DNA from: Heliocidaris tuberculata
Taxonomy: Eukaryota > Echinodermata > Echinoidea > Camarodonta > Echinometridae
Reading direction: 5' to 3'
Assembly (NCBI GenBank): GCA_025618425.1
Contig: CM046832.1
Span: 71,944,187 to 72,008,186, forward strand
Length of the DNA stretch: 64,000 nt
In this document: positions 34,305-48,500 of the stretch, in pieces
Numbering within the stretch: the first letter of the stretch is position 1
Layout: every line of letters begins with the position of its first letter
Notes under the pieces: generated by a model
Databases searched by the model: none
Told to the model about the DNA's origin: nothing
The model's input: only the letters and a program-made list of their open reading frames with translations
Program-made: the position numbers and the translations under genes

Positions 34305-37300
34305 TTATTTATATATGAATGATGACTTTAACTATACTCTAATAAACCATCTGAAAACTTTACCCTGTAAAACACATGTTGTACAATCTAGATCCCAGCT
34401 TTTCATCTAAGCAGAATTATCAAACTTTTTTAAGGAACATTTCCATGAAAATGTCATATTTTTTATTTCTTTAGGATGAAATTGTTTGGTCTTCCCTAAA
34501 ACATTTGTCTTAAGATTCACTTGGAACAAGTTATGTCATGATTTTTCTGAGTTCAATTTCAGAATGAGATAGGAAAACTTCTAGAATAATATCAGCAGGG
34601 GCGGCGCCAGGGTATTTTGATAGGAGGGGCAAGACGACCTAAAGATGACGTCATATTTTTCCTCCATTAAATAACAGGGGTAATATAGAGTTATATATTT
34701 AAGACCTCTCTTTTTAATACTCCTCTTTCTTCTTTCTTCCCTTTTCTTCTTTTTTCTTCTTTTTTTTCTTTTTTCACTACTTGAAAAATCATAGGGGGGG
34801 GGGGCTGTCGCCCCCTCTGCCCCCCCCCTGTAGCGCCGCCCCTGAATATCAGGTTAGGCAAAAAGCTGTTGAATGAAAAAAAAATCTCCAAATATGTATA
34901 CATTAAGGAATGAAATTGATAATGTACCAATATGAAATCTATCCATGTGCGATGTAAGGCACTATGTACCAAATAAGGTCAATATTAGCATTGTATTTTT
35001 GGCACGAGACTGGTTTTATAATGATAGATACTAAGAGACCTACATCTTCTAGTACAATGAGTCGTTCATCTGCTGTCAGGTTTCTGCCACAGTTATCAAC
35101 AGGATCCCAGTAGGATGGTGATAGTCCGTCTCCTATACACTGAGCTATGCCAATTGGTTGACCGTCTAGAAACCAGACATGATACCATAAAACAGGGGTT
35201 AGCAGTGACAGCAGTCACATGAGGAGGAATTAAAATCGAATTTATTGTGGAAGTAATCATGATGATTTGGAAACATAATTTGTCCATTTTGCATTTTCAT
35301 GAATACCTTTGGTCTTTCTGACTGTATAAGTAAAATAGAATATTATGTTATGATTGCAAGAAAGAGTTATAAACGACAAAAAGGGTTATCAGTATATCGT
35401 GGATTCAAAAGAAAGGGTGATAACAACTCTTTTTTAGATAAACAGTCACGGATACTGGTCATACGTGCATAACAAAGGAACTCTTTTCTTCTAAAACTTT
35501 TTAAACTCATGAGTCAAGTGAGGCTCAAAATAGTTAAAAGGTATCTTTTACACTACGAATAAAAGTAACATGTATGATACATACGATTAAGTTTATATGG
35601 TGGGCATAGTCCAGTGGAGAAGGATTCGGAGTTGACGGGTCCTGTTGTGAAGTTAACTGCTCCATATGGAGACATCCACGTGAGGAAAGGGCACGTTACT
35701 AGGAAAGAAAACGAGACATTCTATTATCTTTGATGTGGATCTTCCTTGTCTTAATTGGATCTGCTGAAGGAAATGATTTTATTTACGTTGACGACTACGT
35801 TACATTAATTCAGAAAGAAATCAGTTTATCGGGTAATTTTTTTTCTCCATGTTGGCTGCTAGCTAATAAATGTTCCATTTTATCGAATCATTTCGTCAAT
35901 TGTTAGCAGTGGCGTAGCCAGGATTTTTCAATGGGGGGGGGGGGCAGACTTGAAGGATCCAACCGCGTAACCATGGTAGCCAGGATTTCATATTACGGGG
36001 GCAGTTGTGAGCACGTAAAGCTGGCGTGCAAAAATCGGTGATGAGCACGCATAGCGTGCCCTCCAGGGGATGGGTGTAGGGAGGGGGAAGTTTTCCCCCT
36101 CCCGCGCGAAGCGCGAAAGCTCTGACGTTTTATAGCAAATTGAGAGAAAGATAACGGCTCGTAGCACATTTTTTTAGGCGGTAAGTTAGTTCCACGCCCG
36201 GACTACTTTTCAATTATTTGGACGCAATACTGCACTGTATGTAACAGGGGTGGGTGTAGGGAGGGGGATTTTTCCCCCTCCCGCAAGAAGCGCGAAAGCT
36301 CTGACTTTTTATAGCAAATTGAGAGAAAGATAACGGCTCGTAGCACATTTTTTATTTAGGCGAAAAGTTAGTTCGACGCCCGAACTATTTTCATTTATTT
36401 GGACGCATTACTGCACTGTATGTAACAGGGGTGGGTGCAGGGAAGGGGGAGTTTCCTCCTTCCCGCGCGAAGCGCGAAAGCTCTGACGTTTTAGCAAATT
36501 TAAGAGAAAGAAAACCGTGCTCTTAGCAAACAATTTTTTTAGGCGGAAAGTTATAGTTCGACGCCCTGACTCCTTTTCAATTATTTGGACGCAATACTGC
36601 ACTGTATGTAACAGGGGTGGGTGCATGGAAGGGGGAGTTTCCTCCTTCCCGCGCGAAGCGCGAAAGCTCTGACGTTTTTGCAAATTTGAGAGAAAGATAA
36701 CCGTGCTCTTAGCAAACAATTTTTTTTAGGCGGAAAGTTATAGTTCGACGCCCTAAATCCTTTTCAATTATTTGGACGCAATATTGCACTGTATGTAACG
36801 GGGGTGGGTGTAGGGAGGGGGAGTTTTTCCCCTCCCGCATGAAGCGCGAAAGCGCGAAAGCTCTGACGTTTTATAGCAAATTTGAGAGAAAGATAACGGC
36901 TCGTAACAACCTTTTTTAGGCGGAAAGTTAGTTCCATGTCCGGACTACTTTTCAATTATTTGGACGCAATACTGCACTGTATGTAACAGGGGTGGGTGTA
37001 GGGAGGGGGATTTTTCCCCCTCCCGCAAGAAGCGCGAAAGCTCTGACTTTTTATAGCAAATTGAGAGAAAGATAACGGCTCGTAGCACATTTTTTATTTA
37101 GGCGAAAAGTTAGTTCGACGCCCGAACTATTTTCATTTATTTGGACGCATTACTGCACTGTATGTAACAGGGGTGGGTGCAGGGAAGGGGGAGTTTCCTC
37201 CTTCCCGCGCGAAGCGCGAAAGCTCTGACGTTTTAGCAAATTTAAGAGAAAGAAAACCGTGCTCTTAGCAAACAATTTTTTTAGGCGAAAAGTTAGTTCG

Positions 37301-40300
37301 ACGCCCGAACTATTTTCATTTATTTGGACGCATTACTGCACTGTATGTAACAGGGGTGGGTGCAGGGAAGGGGGAGTTTCCTCCTTCCCGCGCGAAGCGC
37401 GAAAGCTCTGACGTTTTAGCAAATTTAAGAGAAAGAAAACCGTGCTCTTAGCAAACAATTTTTTTAGGCGGAAAGTTATAGTTCGACGCCCTGACTCCTT
37501 TTCAATTATTTGGACGCAATACTGCACTGTATGTAACAGGAGTGGGTGCAGGGAGGGGAGAGTTTCCCCCTCCCCGCGAAGGGCGAAAGCTCTGACGTTT
37601 CATAGCAAATTTGAGGGAAAGATAACGGCTCGTAGCACCTTTTTTTAAGCGGAAAGTTAGTTCGACGCCCGGACTGCTTTTCAATTAGGCTATTTGGACG
37701 CAATACTGCACTGTATGTAACTGGGGTGGGTACAGAGAGGGGGGGGGGGGTTCTCCTTGACCGCGCGAAGCGCGAAAGCTCTGACGTTTTAGCAAATTTG
37801 AGAGAAAGATAACCGTGCTCGTAGCAAACAATTTTTTTAGGCGGAAAGTTATAGTTCGACGTCCTGACTGCTTTTTAATTATTTGGACGCAATATTGCAC
37901 TGTATGTAACGGGGGTGGGTGTAGGGAGGGGGAGTCATTTCCCCCTTCCCGCGCGAAGCGCGAAAACTTTGACGTTTTAGCAAATTCTGAGAGAAAGATA
38001 ACGGCTCGTAGCGCCTTTTAAGGTTTTTTTCTCTCATTTCCCCGCTTTTTCGCTCTCGCCTTTTTTTTAAGGGGATGAAAAGGGGGCCATGGCCCCCTTT
38101 TACCCCCCCCCCCACCTCTGTCTACGCCAGTGCCTGTTAGTTGCCAACTAACGTAGTAACGATTCCATTTTATCGAGTCATTTCGTCAACCCTTGGGTTC
38201 CAAACTAATAACGAACCCATTTTATCGAGTCATTTTGTCACCCTGTTAGTTACCAACTAATAACGAATCCACTTTATCAAGTAATTTCGTCACCACTTCC
38301 GTTCCAAACTAATAACAAAACCATTTTATCGAGTCATTTCGTCACCACTTGGGTTCCAAATTAGGAACGAATCCATTTGATTGAGTCATTTCGTCACCCT
38401 GTTTGTTGCTAACTAATAACGCATCCATTTTATCGAGTCATTTCGTCACCTCTTTGGTTACAAACCAATAACGAATCCATTAATAATAATCATAAACATA
38501 ATCATTAATTTTTAAAAGATAATTTTAATTGTAGATTAAATTTTACAACCCACCTTTAGTTAGCACTTATTTAGTATTAGATTGATGGAATTTTAGTTAG
38601 CTTCGTAAATCATTGTTTTTGTATTTATACATTGCTTAATGTGATAACTATTGTGAATATTAGTTTGAATTATATGCTTATATATCGAATTATAACTTGC
38701 ATTTTCATAAGCAAATCTTAAACCTGGGGCCGGACCTGACTAGCACTTGTGCTATTTTCTGGTTCCATTTCATCATTTTTTCTGGTTTTTACCATGATCT
38801 AATTATATAATGTTTTTCTGTAAATATTGTAAATATCCTTATGTATTGTATCTTGTTATTGTTAAATAAATACAATCATATCATATCATTTATCATTTAT
38901 CGAACCATTTTGTCACCCTGTTGGTTACCAACTAGTAACGAATCCACTTTATCAAGTAATTTCGTCACCCCTTGGGTTCCAAACTAATAAAATATCCATT
39001 TTATTGATTCGTTTCGTCACCATTTGGGTTCCAAACTAATAAAAAATCAATTTTATCGAGTCATTTCGTCACCCTGTTGGTTGCTAACTAATAACGCATC
39101 CAATCCATTTTATCAAGTGAATTCGTCACATTGCTGGTTCCTAATTAACAAAGAATCTATTCTATCGAGTAACTTCGTCACCCTATTGGTTGCCCAAATC
39201 ATATTAGATGTTAGACAACTCACCTGTACTTATCACAGTCACTAAATATGGATCCATAAATCCATCAGAGTTCTGGGCACGGGACACCAAGGCAGTCTGA
39301 ACCAGGGATAGTTGCTCGAGTTCATCGTCTGTTCCGTTCGTCACGAAGACGATGATCTCGGCGACCACGCTGCCGGCAGTCAGCGCATCAACCCTTGCCT
39401 CGGGTGGTGACAAAAACCCGGCAGTGTTCTGAAGACCGACGGTGACCTGGAAAGATGTATTCTTATGTTTTTAATGTTAGGTTTTTTATAACTGTATCTT
39501 CGTAACTCTTTAAATAAAACACTCCTTTATATTTAAAGCTGCAAGATACGAACATGCTTCTATCTTCTTGCAGCCTAAAGGCCTATGTATATGTTTATTT
39601 GTCAAAATTAATTTCAGATAAGTCATTTCGAACGGTTTATGTCTACCTTCACAACTATTATTCTAATCTGCGAAATGAATTTTCCTCCAACTAAATAAAG
39701 TCACAACAAAGAAGATATGAATGAATTACCAGACATAGTTATAGTGAAGAACAGTATGACATTTCATACTCACATAATTCTCTATAATAGATGCCATTTC
39801 GATGAAATAAGCTGAGGTAGGATCTGCCAAACTGTCTTCATATGTTAGGTCGAATGAAGCTGTAACTATATAATTCGTTACACCTGTGGGGACGTGATCA
39901 CAAAATAAGTGGTTTTGATCGGATAATAATGAGGAAGCTATAAAAAGTTAATTAGTAGAATGAAACGTTGTGTTATAAGGATAAATATGTTTTTTTTAAT
40001 GGATACACCTTTCCAATCATATCATGGAATGTTAGAAACAATTTAGACTGGAACAAAATTTCTTTTAAAAATCATGAATAAAAAACAACATAATCGTTTT
40101 CATCACTTAGTTTGGTACGTCATATTTGAAAAAAAAATGAGATCAAAATTTCAACGTTAAAACATAAAGAAGAAATACCAACCAATACCATAATACAAGT
40201 CATTTATGCTCTCATACCTAAATTACTGTGTTGCTGTTTGGGGCAACTGTAGTCGAACTAGATTGGATAAATCATTTAAATTACAGAAAAAGGCCCTTCG

Positions 40301-42557
40301 CATATGCCTGGGATGTCCCTATCTTACCCCTTCTGCCACACTGTTTAGAAAATTGAAATCTCTTAATATTTTTTATTTGTACTATTACTCCCTTGCTCTC
40401 CTTGGTTTCTTTTACTTTAAAAATAAATTACCCTCTAATATTTCTCAAATGTTCACTCTTAATTACCAGATACATAATCATGATACCCGTTTTAAGGATT
40501 CTTTTCACTTATGGCCAGGAAAAACAAATAATGCAGTGAAATCAGTACGACATAATTTCCCTGTGATTTGAAACTCAATCCCCTAATATATTTCTAATTG
40601 CATACAATCACTTCTTTCAAAAAACGTTGAAGCATTTTCTTTCCCTTAAATATGTATGGTAAAAAATTTTTCTGTTTCTATTTTACTTTGTTTTCTATAT
40701 TATTTTGTGTTACATTTTTGTTTTGTTTTTTTATTTGTTGTCTACATCATTTTCGCAATATCTTTTGTGAATACATGCATACGTTGGGGAACTATGCTTG
40801 TACAAGGCCCAAGGGCTTTATTATGTAGTTCCCAATTTTATTTTCTAATTTCGTTTAATACATATACAATATTTTGTATTTGTTTTGAATGTACTTTTTA
40901 ATCGAGAATGAAATAAATGAGAATTGAATTAAATTTAATAGAATACATATGAACATGTATATATAATCAAAATATATCTGTCATATGTAATCTTTACACG
41001 CTTAAACTTATGGCATGGTGAAGTAGTTAGGTATGATAGTATTAATTCAACATGTTTGCAAAGATTTAGACAAATCTGCCTATAATCCAGCGTGCGGCAT
41101 CAACTTTAGACATGACATCAAGATAGCAATTTACTGCAATTATTATCTATATAGAACAGGTCAAAATTTCATAAAAATCGCCTAAAAGATATTAGTTAAA
41201 AAATATTTGCAACTGTTTTAATTCACTTTTAAATGTCAAGAATGTTCAGGTTTACGGACTTACCTGTCATAGTGACCACAGCTACATTCGTCTCCAACTC
41301 ATCCCCATCTGATCCTGAACCTATACACGAGTAGTAGCCCTGGTCCTGGACCAATGCAGGGGATATGATCAGTGGCGATCGGTCAGCATTGTCCACTAGG
41401 ATTTGGTCATTCTTTTTCCACGTGAAACTCTCAGCGTTCTGGAATGCACATGATAGACTGAGACTTGCTCCATACTCTATCTCTTGCGATGCAGGGTGTT
41501 CTATCACCTCGATCGGTTCTGGAATATGAAAAAATGATTGAGATCGGTTCGTCTTTTATTGGAGATAACAGTGTAATTCCAGCGTAACGGACATGACATT
41601 CTGACCTATTTTCCTTCTTTAAGATAGTTTTAAGCAAAATCAAATGTCTTAAAACATATTGCAGTAAGTGAATCAGGCACATTTGACTATCAGGGACATA
41701 CGCAAATTTCAGAGTATTCCACTGAGAGGAGAAAGAGAAGAGAAAATGAACTCCTGTGAATAGTTTGAAAAAAAAATGTTAGTTTTGGGGTTCACTGAGT
41801 CTAACCGAGGTATTGAGAGAAGCTTATAATCATACGTTAAACATAAATAGAGTTTGTGAAACGATTAGCCTGCACATTTCCTTGTCAGAACTAGAAAGTG
41901 GAGTAACGGACATGACAGCTTTTGCGTAATGGATATGACACCTTTTCCCGCTTTTTAAAGATCCCTATAACTTTGCTTATAAAATAACCAATGTCTCATG
42001 TAAACCTCCTATCAGTAATCTTTGTTCCATTCACGTCAACTTACAACCAAAAAAATCAAAATGTGAAATGCTAGTGGCGTGAAATAATGAGACATAGTCA
42101 TAATGACAAGATGTTTTGACCAAAATTGTCGCCACATTTTGTCCCTAGGTGATTAAAAAAAAAAGAAATTTATACCTAAATGTACTTGAACCCTATTAAT
42201 ATACCAACCAATGGAAGGGCTTGTTAAGCGCTTTTGTTTGATACTAAATATGTCATGGTAACACAAATATTTCTGGACCTATTGCTAATTTTATGATTTT
42301 TGGCAGGTGAACATTTTCCGTGGAATTGCTCAAGACTGAATGTAGGTAGACACGGTTTAATCTATGACGTGTCACGACATATTGGAGTGTGAATACATGA
42401 ATGCAACATGGAAATGCTAGAGGAGCCCAGCAACATCAACTGAATAGAGCCTGGAACCAAGTATACAGATTAATAATAAAAAAATCAGAGCAAATAAGAA
42501 GACAATGAATATCAAAATATGATTATGATGATCGAGAGAACAAACAAGAGAAGAGAT

Positions 42558-42589
<32 letters not shown>

Positions 42590-45500
42590 GGGTGTGGTTG
42601 ATATACCCATCATGTAAGAAATAACTAATGGTAAGCAGTATATAACAAATAACAAGTAAGCCGACAAATACACAAAATAACATAGGGAAATGAACTTGTG
42701 AGTTATGATACAAAATTATGATACAAACTGGAAAAAGATATTGTGATTGTACTTTATAAAATAATTTCGTAATCACTGACCATTCTGAACTATTGCTGTA
42801 TTGCAATTAATACCGGTAAAAGTTGATGGACATTCACACACATAAATCCCGTCTTCCGCAGTACAGATGCCAGCATTCTGACACGGTGATGAGAGGCATG
42901 GATCAACAGCTGACAGAAACAAAAACGGTGGCGTTACATCAAAATGGAACACAACAGAACTATTTTAGGCTGTTTTAGTTTCTCGGTAAAAACTAATTTT
43001 TCCTTTGCTTGTGTCTAAAAATGATGTTTGTAGCGCAAATATAACAGTGCCACACATACGATATCATCTTGAATCAGAATCTTAAAGTCAGACAATTATA
43101 ATATGAAATATTGGAGCTCAACACTGAATCGGCCATGTAAGTGAATTTGATTGAATGTTACGTTTGTATATGATATAGAAATCAAAGAAATAAACACTAA
43201 ATTAAAAAGAGCAGTTCAGAAAACAAGCGTAATAACAGTCAACAGATAGCAGATACACAATATTAGGGAATAATTATACGCTTTAACAGAACGCCTCTAA
43301 CAAAAAAGCATTAAACTACAATCTACATAAAAAGTGAAAGCAATTTTTCCGACAAAAGCAAACAATAAATACGGCTTGGGATCTATTATTCTGCTACATC
43401 TCACATACCTTGTGTAATGCTTTCATCTGATTGCAAAAAGTATTAAAATCATGATTTGAAAGTTTGATGAATTATATTCATAATACCATAAACACATTAT
43501 GAAACTCGATGTAATATAACTATTCTAACAAAATAAGCTCCCCAGATTAATAATCGGAAGATATACAGCACGTACATGATTTCCGTTGCCACAAAATACT
43601 AAGCGATACAAGTCATATACATGTAGCGATCATTAATCATTTTAAATTTTGTTCTTCAATATGAATATATAAATTACAATAGTTTCAAGTTTCAAGAGAC
43701 CATAATAATGTTAATATTCCATCTAATCCTCAATTGTGGGAGCACTGTGGTATATTGGTGAAGCATCTTGACTCTCCTAGAAGAGGTCACGGGTTCGACC
43801 CTTGGTCGGTGCATCCATCCTTGGACAAGGTGTTTTTGCCACATTTGTCCCTCTCGACCCTGGCAATGTTGGGGTAACAATAATTTATGGTGTCCGAAGA
43901 AAGAGCAGTATTACTACTCATGTGGCTACCTTGGGTTAATAAGACCAAATTAGTATTATTATTATCCTCGATCCTTCAACAAAAATTGATATATTTTTCT
44001 GCTATCACTGCTATTTTAACCCTTACCTTCACATAACATTCCATCTCCTGCGTATCCGTCAGCGCACACGCATTCATAGCTCCCAACTGTGTTGATGCAC
44101 ACTGCATTGACGTCGCACGCTGTCGTCGATGAACTGCATTCATCGACATCACTGCACACAACTGATCCATCATCGCTCGTTGACACGGTCTCATAGCCGG
44201 TACGACATTGGCAGTTATAACTGTCGATCTCGTTAAAGCAGTCGGCAACGCTGGGGCATGGGTCGAGGCTTTCACAGATATTGAAAGCTAGAATGGAAAT
44301 TGTGTAAGAGATCCATTATAAGGTTATCATCATTACTCTCTTTTAATATTTGGTGAGATGGGTCGATCAGCCTGCATATGGTACAGGGGGGGGGGGGGGG
44401 GGGGGGTGGTAAGACGAAATGTAAAGTGACATAGTAACAAACCATTTACAGTAATTACGTTCAGAATATCTGAATTCTTTCTATGAAGCGGTTTGGTCAG
44501 GTGGTCGGTCAAACCTTCCAGGAAAATAAGCCTCAATATACTATAGCATGTTTTCCGCACATAAGTTGCTGTTGGCATCCCCGAAAACTTGACACCATCT
44601 CGATTGTCCTACCTAGCAACAACTAATATATGCATTCTAAATATGATATTTTAAAAGTGAAACAAGTGACTGTTATAATTTGTAGCTAATCACTCAAGGA
44701 AGAAGCTTCCAAGTATTTTGAATACACTACAAAATGGTACATTGAAAATGAATAGAAAGGTTGGCCAGTTGTGAAGGAGACATACCTCCGCATGTAGTCC
44801 CATCCCCAGAGAATCCTGTTAGACATTGACAGACGAACGAACCATCGGTGTTGATACACTGTGCATTCTCGTCACAATCAGTCTCTCCTGAAATACACTC
44901 GTCAACGTCTGAAATAGAAAACAGTGAAAGCAAGTATAATCCCACATATTCATGATATGAAACTTATTATCGCCTTTCCTGGATTCACCAACTTGCACGG
45001 ATCACTAAAAGACACATCTATCTATCTATCTATCTATAGATCTATCTATCTATCTTTCTAGCCTATTTCGTTCTACTGGAGAAGGAAGGCCTCTTCATCT
45101 GTAACATTGGTATTTATGTACAGAAATTTACCTACAGCTGTTATTTTACAGCACATACATGTATTCTTGTACATTGTAATAACAGAGTCTCAGTTGTCAT
45201 GAGTTTTGTAAACGTGATTGGTATTTACAGACCTTATGTTCCTCTTGATACTATCTGAATGCAACTATCCCCTCTCACTCCTCTTTCTCTTTCTCTCTCT
45301 CTCTCTTTCTATCTATCTCTCTCCCTCTCCTTCCTTTTCATTTTAGTTTTTTCATTGGTTGGCCTTGTGCTATCCACTATGCATTGTTTGCTTATGTATA
45401 TTCATTGTATGATCTATATATTTGTGATGAGGACGTCAAGTCAAGCTTTGCTTATGACGACCCCCTTTTCTATGTATATTTTTATGTGACCATACATGTT

Positions 45501-48500
45501 GAAAGATTGTAAATTTATGATGAATATGGAAATACATAAATATCAAATCAAATCAAATCAAATCAAATCACTTCTCCATTTCGCTCCATTTGTAAATTAT
45601 TTGTGAGCTCATACGAGTTATCACATTTGGCCTGTAAAATATACAATAGCCTAGTAAATGTAAGGAAGAGGCTACGATTTGCAGAAGCGTTTAAAATTAG
45701 AATAGTGTCCCACAAAGCATCAAATGCATGTGTCGCAAACCCTATTTAAAATCAATCTTACATTCATTTACCTTATTCAAAAGGTTAATCATTCAAATAT
45801 CTACAATTTAATGCAAGTCATGAGGAAAATAGTATCGATCTATTTGGATAATGTCCTTGATCACCGATGTGCTATATCTCTACCTGTACACGTCACTCCA
45901 TTTCCCGAATATCCACTCTGACATCGACATTCAAACGACCCATCGACATCAACGCAGTCTGCATTGATGTCGCATCCGTGATCGTCTGTCGTACATTCAT
46001 CAATATCTATGGGTAGGTGGGGAAGGGGGCAGGATAGAAAAAAAAGTTGGTATGTTATGTTAAATAATAACTGCTAATCCATACAGAAAAATGAATTTAA
46101 AAAAAACCATACATCTAAGTGTACTTATTTTAGTTTCCATGTATTTAGCCTTCTCTCTCTCTCTCTCCTTACCACACTCTCCCTCCCCTTTTTTATTATT
46201 GTACAAGTATTTTCTGGGGCTGTTATCGCATTCAATTGTCTTTTTCGACGCGGCGGGTCAAATCTATGACCGATGTCGACAAATGATCAGTAAATTTCAT
46301 GTACAAGAACAAGTTACTGAGAAATCGGCGGTGAAAAGGAGCATAACAATAACCTTTAAAACACTGAAACAGCTAAAAGAAATATTACAACACATAAAAA
46401 ATCATTTGATGTGGGGTTCAGACAAATTTCAATTTTATTCCATTGGATATTTAATTCGGAATTCACAGTTGAATATTATCTTAATTATGTCGCCAATATC
46501 AGAATCTTTGTCGACATGTCATCTCCACGCCAAAATGACTTTTTGTCGACATGATTGCCGACAAAAGGTTTGTTGATTGCAGCACCATTATTTTCATATA
46601 TCACTCAAAACAAACCAAGCAACAAACCTTATTAATCAATTGATCAATAAAAAAATCGACCAATCAAAAACAATTAATTAAATAATTTTGTTTGTATCAA
46701 TGCTATTCATCAGTCTACAACTCACTTGTACACTGTGTCCCATCTCCAGTATAGCCAGATTGACAGATACATGTAAACGATCCTACTGTATTGATGCATT
46801 CAGCCATTGAATGACAGAAGCCTGTGTCACATTCATTGATATCTAGCAATAAAAACAAAAGATTATAAGAAGAATAATATTATTTGGATTAACCTACTTG
46901 TTTCATTCATATTTCATATGCGTATATAATTTGAACAAAATGTTGTATTTTCGTCGTACCTCTGTCATTAAAAAGAGTTTTGAGTTTTTCATAGATAAGA
47001 GGGAACGCCATCCGAAAGACGTGACTCAGATTCGAACCGGGTCCGATCAGAGTCAGTTTGCAGGAGAGGACAGAGAGCTAACCGTGTACCTGTTGAGAGT
47101 ACATTTTAACCAAATTATAACTTGAGAGTGCAAAGAGAGATTAACATCTATTGTTTTCTAAAGGTTGCCATGGTGATTAAGTATTCTAAAGCGAAGGTAT
47201 GCTTCAATGTATACCTCAATGTTGCTGTTACAGAAAGCGTTTGATTGTGAAAGAATAGTGTATTAATGTTGGTAATGTTTCATGAAGCTTACCTTCACAC
47301 GTAACTCCTTCTCCTGAGAAGCCGCTTTGACACTGACATTCATAGCTTCCATCGGTGTTAACACAGTCAGCACTGATGTCACAGTTATGATCATCCGTCA
47401 TACATTCATCGATATCTTCATATGAAATTAAAAAAAAAAAAGTTTTACTCATTGAATTCTCCATTTGACTGTTGGACTGCATGTATGACAGGTGGGTTTT
47501 CACGGGGCACGCGAACAATTCGCGAACTGACTTGAAAAAGTGGCAAAGTCCAACATTCGTATTTTAGGCTCCAAAAGTTCGCCAAACATGCGCGGGGGTT
47601 CGGAAGCGTCGTCAATTGTCCGCAGAAGTCGTTTTTAGTCCGGATGGAATTTTGAAAAAGTTTGAAATTTCTTGCGAATGTTTCCAGCTTCCCGGGACGT
47701 GATTTCCTCGTGATTTGCTCTTGAAAATGTCTAAAAAGTTTCGTCATATGCGTAGGACGTGCGTGATGTTCGCAAAATCTTCGTTAAACCCCAAACAGAT
47801 TCCGACAGTTTGGAAAATGTCTCGCGCATATCTCGCGAAAGCAGCGAAGTTCGTCCGATCATTTATCATGTTGTTCGCATTTTAGTCGCGTGTTCCTCGT
47901 GTATGTGGACAACGCTACACATGGCATTTGCACATACATACGTTGTGAGAACTACGCACAAACCATTGGCCGCGGAACCGGGGGGGGGGGGGGCTGGGGG
48001 CCCCCCAGCCTCCCTCCCCACTTTTTTGAGTAGACACGTTTTATAAAATCTCGGAAAAAGGTTCGAAAATTGTCGTTAATGAGTGAAATCAAATCAGCCC
48101 CCCCCCCCTCCCACTGTCAAAAACGCTCCACGGCCCCTGCAAACTGATTTACGGCTCTATTGTCGCGAAATATTCGGAGAAAACTTCTCTGAATGTTGGA
48201 ATTTGCCATTTTTTCAACATTCGCATCCTTAGCGAATCGTTCGCGTGCCCCGTGAAAACCCACCTTATATAAAGAACTCCAAGACCCGTCAGAGTTTTAA
48301 TCAAATTGAAGTTTTATTGTTCATATTATGATATACATGAATACATTCTGTTCATTCTTACATCATATTCTCTCAGATTAAAGAGAATATAAAGAGTTGT
48401 ATCATATCTCGATTGAAATATACTATACGGAACGCTGGATAATCATATTCATTTCATAAACAAGAATATAAAAAAAAGGGAAAACAATGAAGACACACTG

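Larger units (their letters stand above)
35858..39200. repeat. 52-bp tandem repeat array interrupted by two insertions
   Basis: Units of the form CCATTTTATCGAGTCATTTC, followed by GTCACC and CAAACTAATAACGAAT, repeat every ~52 bp. They occur at 35875-35906, about 38140-38480 and about 38890-39195. The first break is the hAT-like element at 35907-38132 and the second is a LINE-tail-like insert at about 38485-38885. It fills the intron between SEA and HRM exons. Confidence 0.8.

Noticed and set aside
34691..34972. Minus-strand ORF over the hAT MITE
   Set aside because: It consists of G-run and polypurine translation within the MITE.
36408..38115. Series of similar minus-strand ORFs with FRLKKLFAKST and SFRASRGKEE text
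   Set aside because: They recur with the ~185-bp satellite period and reflect the repeat, not a protein family.
38140..39195. Regular 52-bp repeats considered as a CRISPR-like array
   Set aside because: Units are contiguous without unique spacers, and the DNA is eukaryotic intron.
46091..46576. 161-codon plus-strand ORF
   Set aside because: It lies in the intron between EGF exons 3 and 4, opposite the receptor strand, and starts in a CT-rich tract. No domain is visible.
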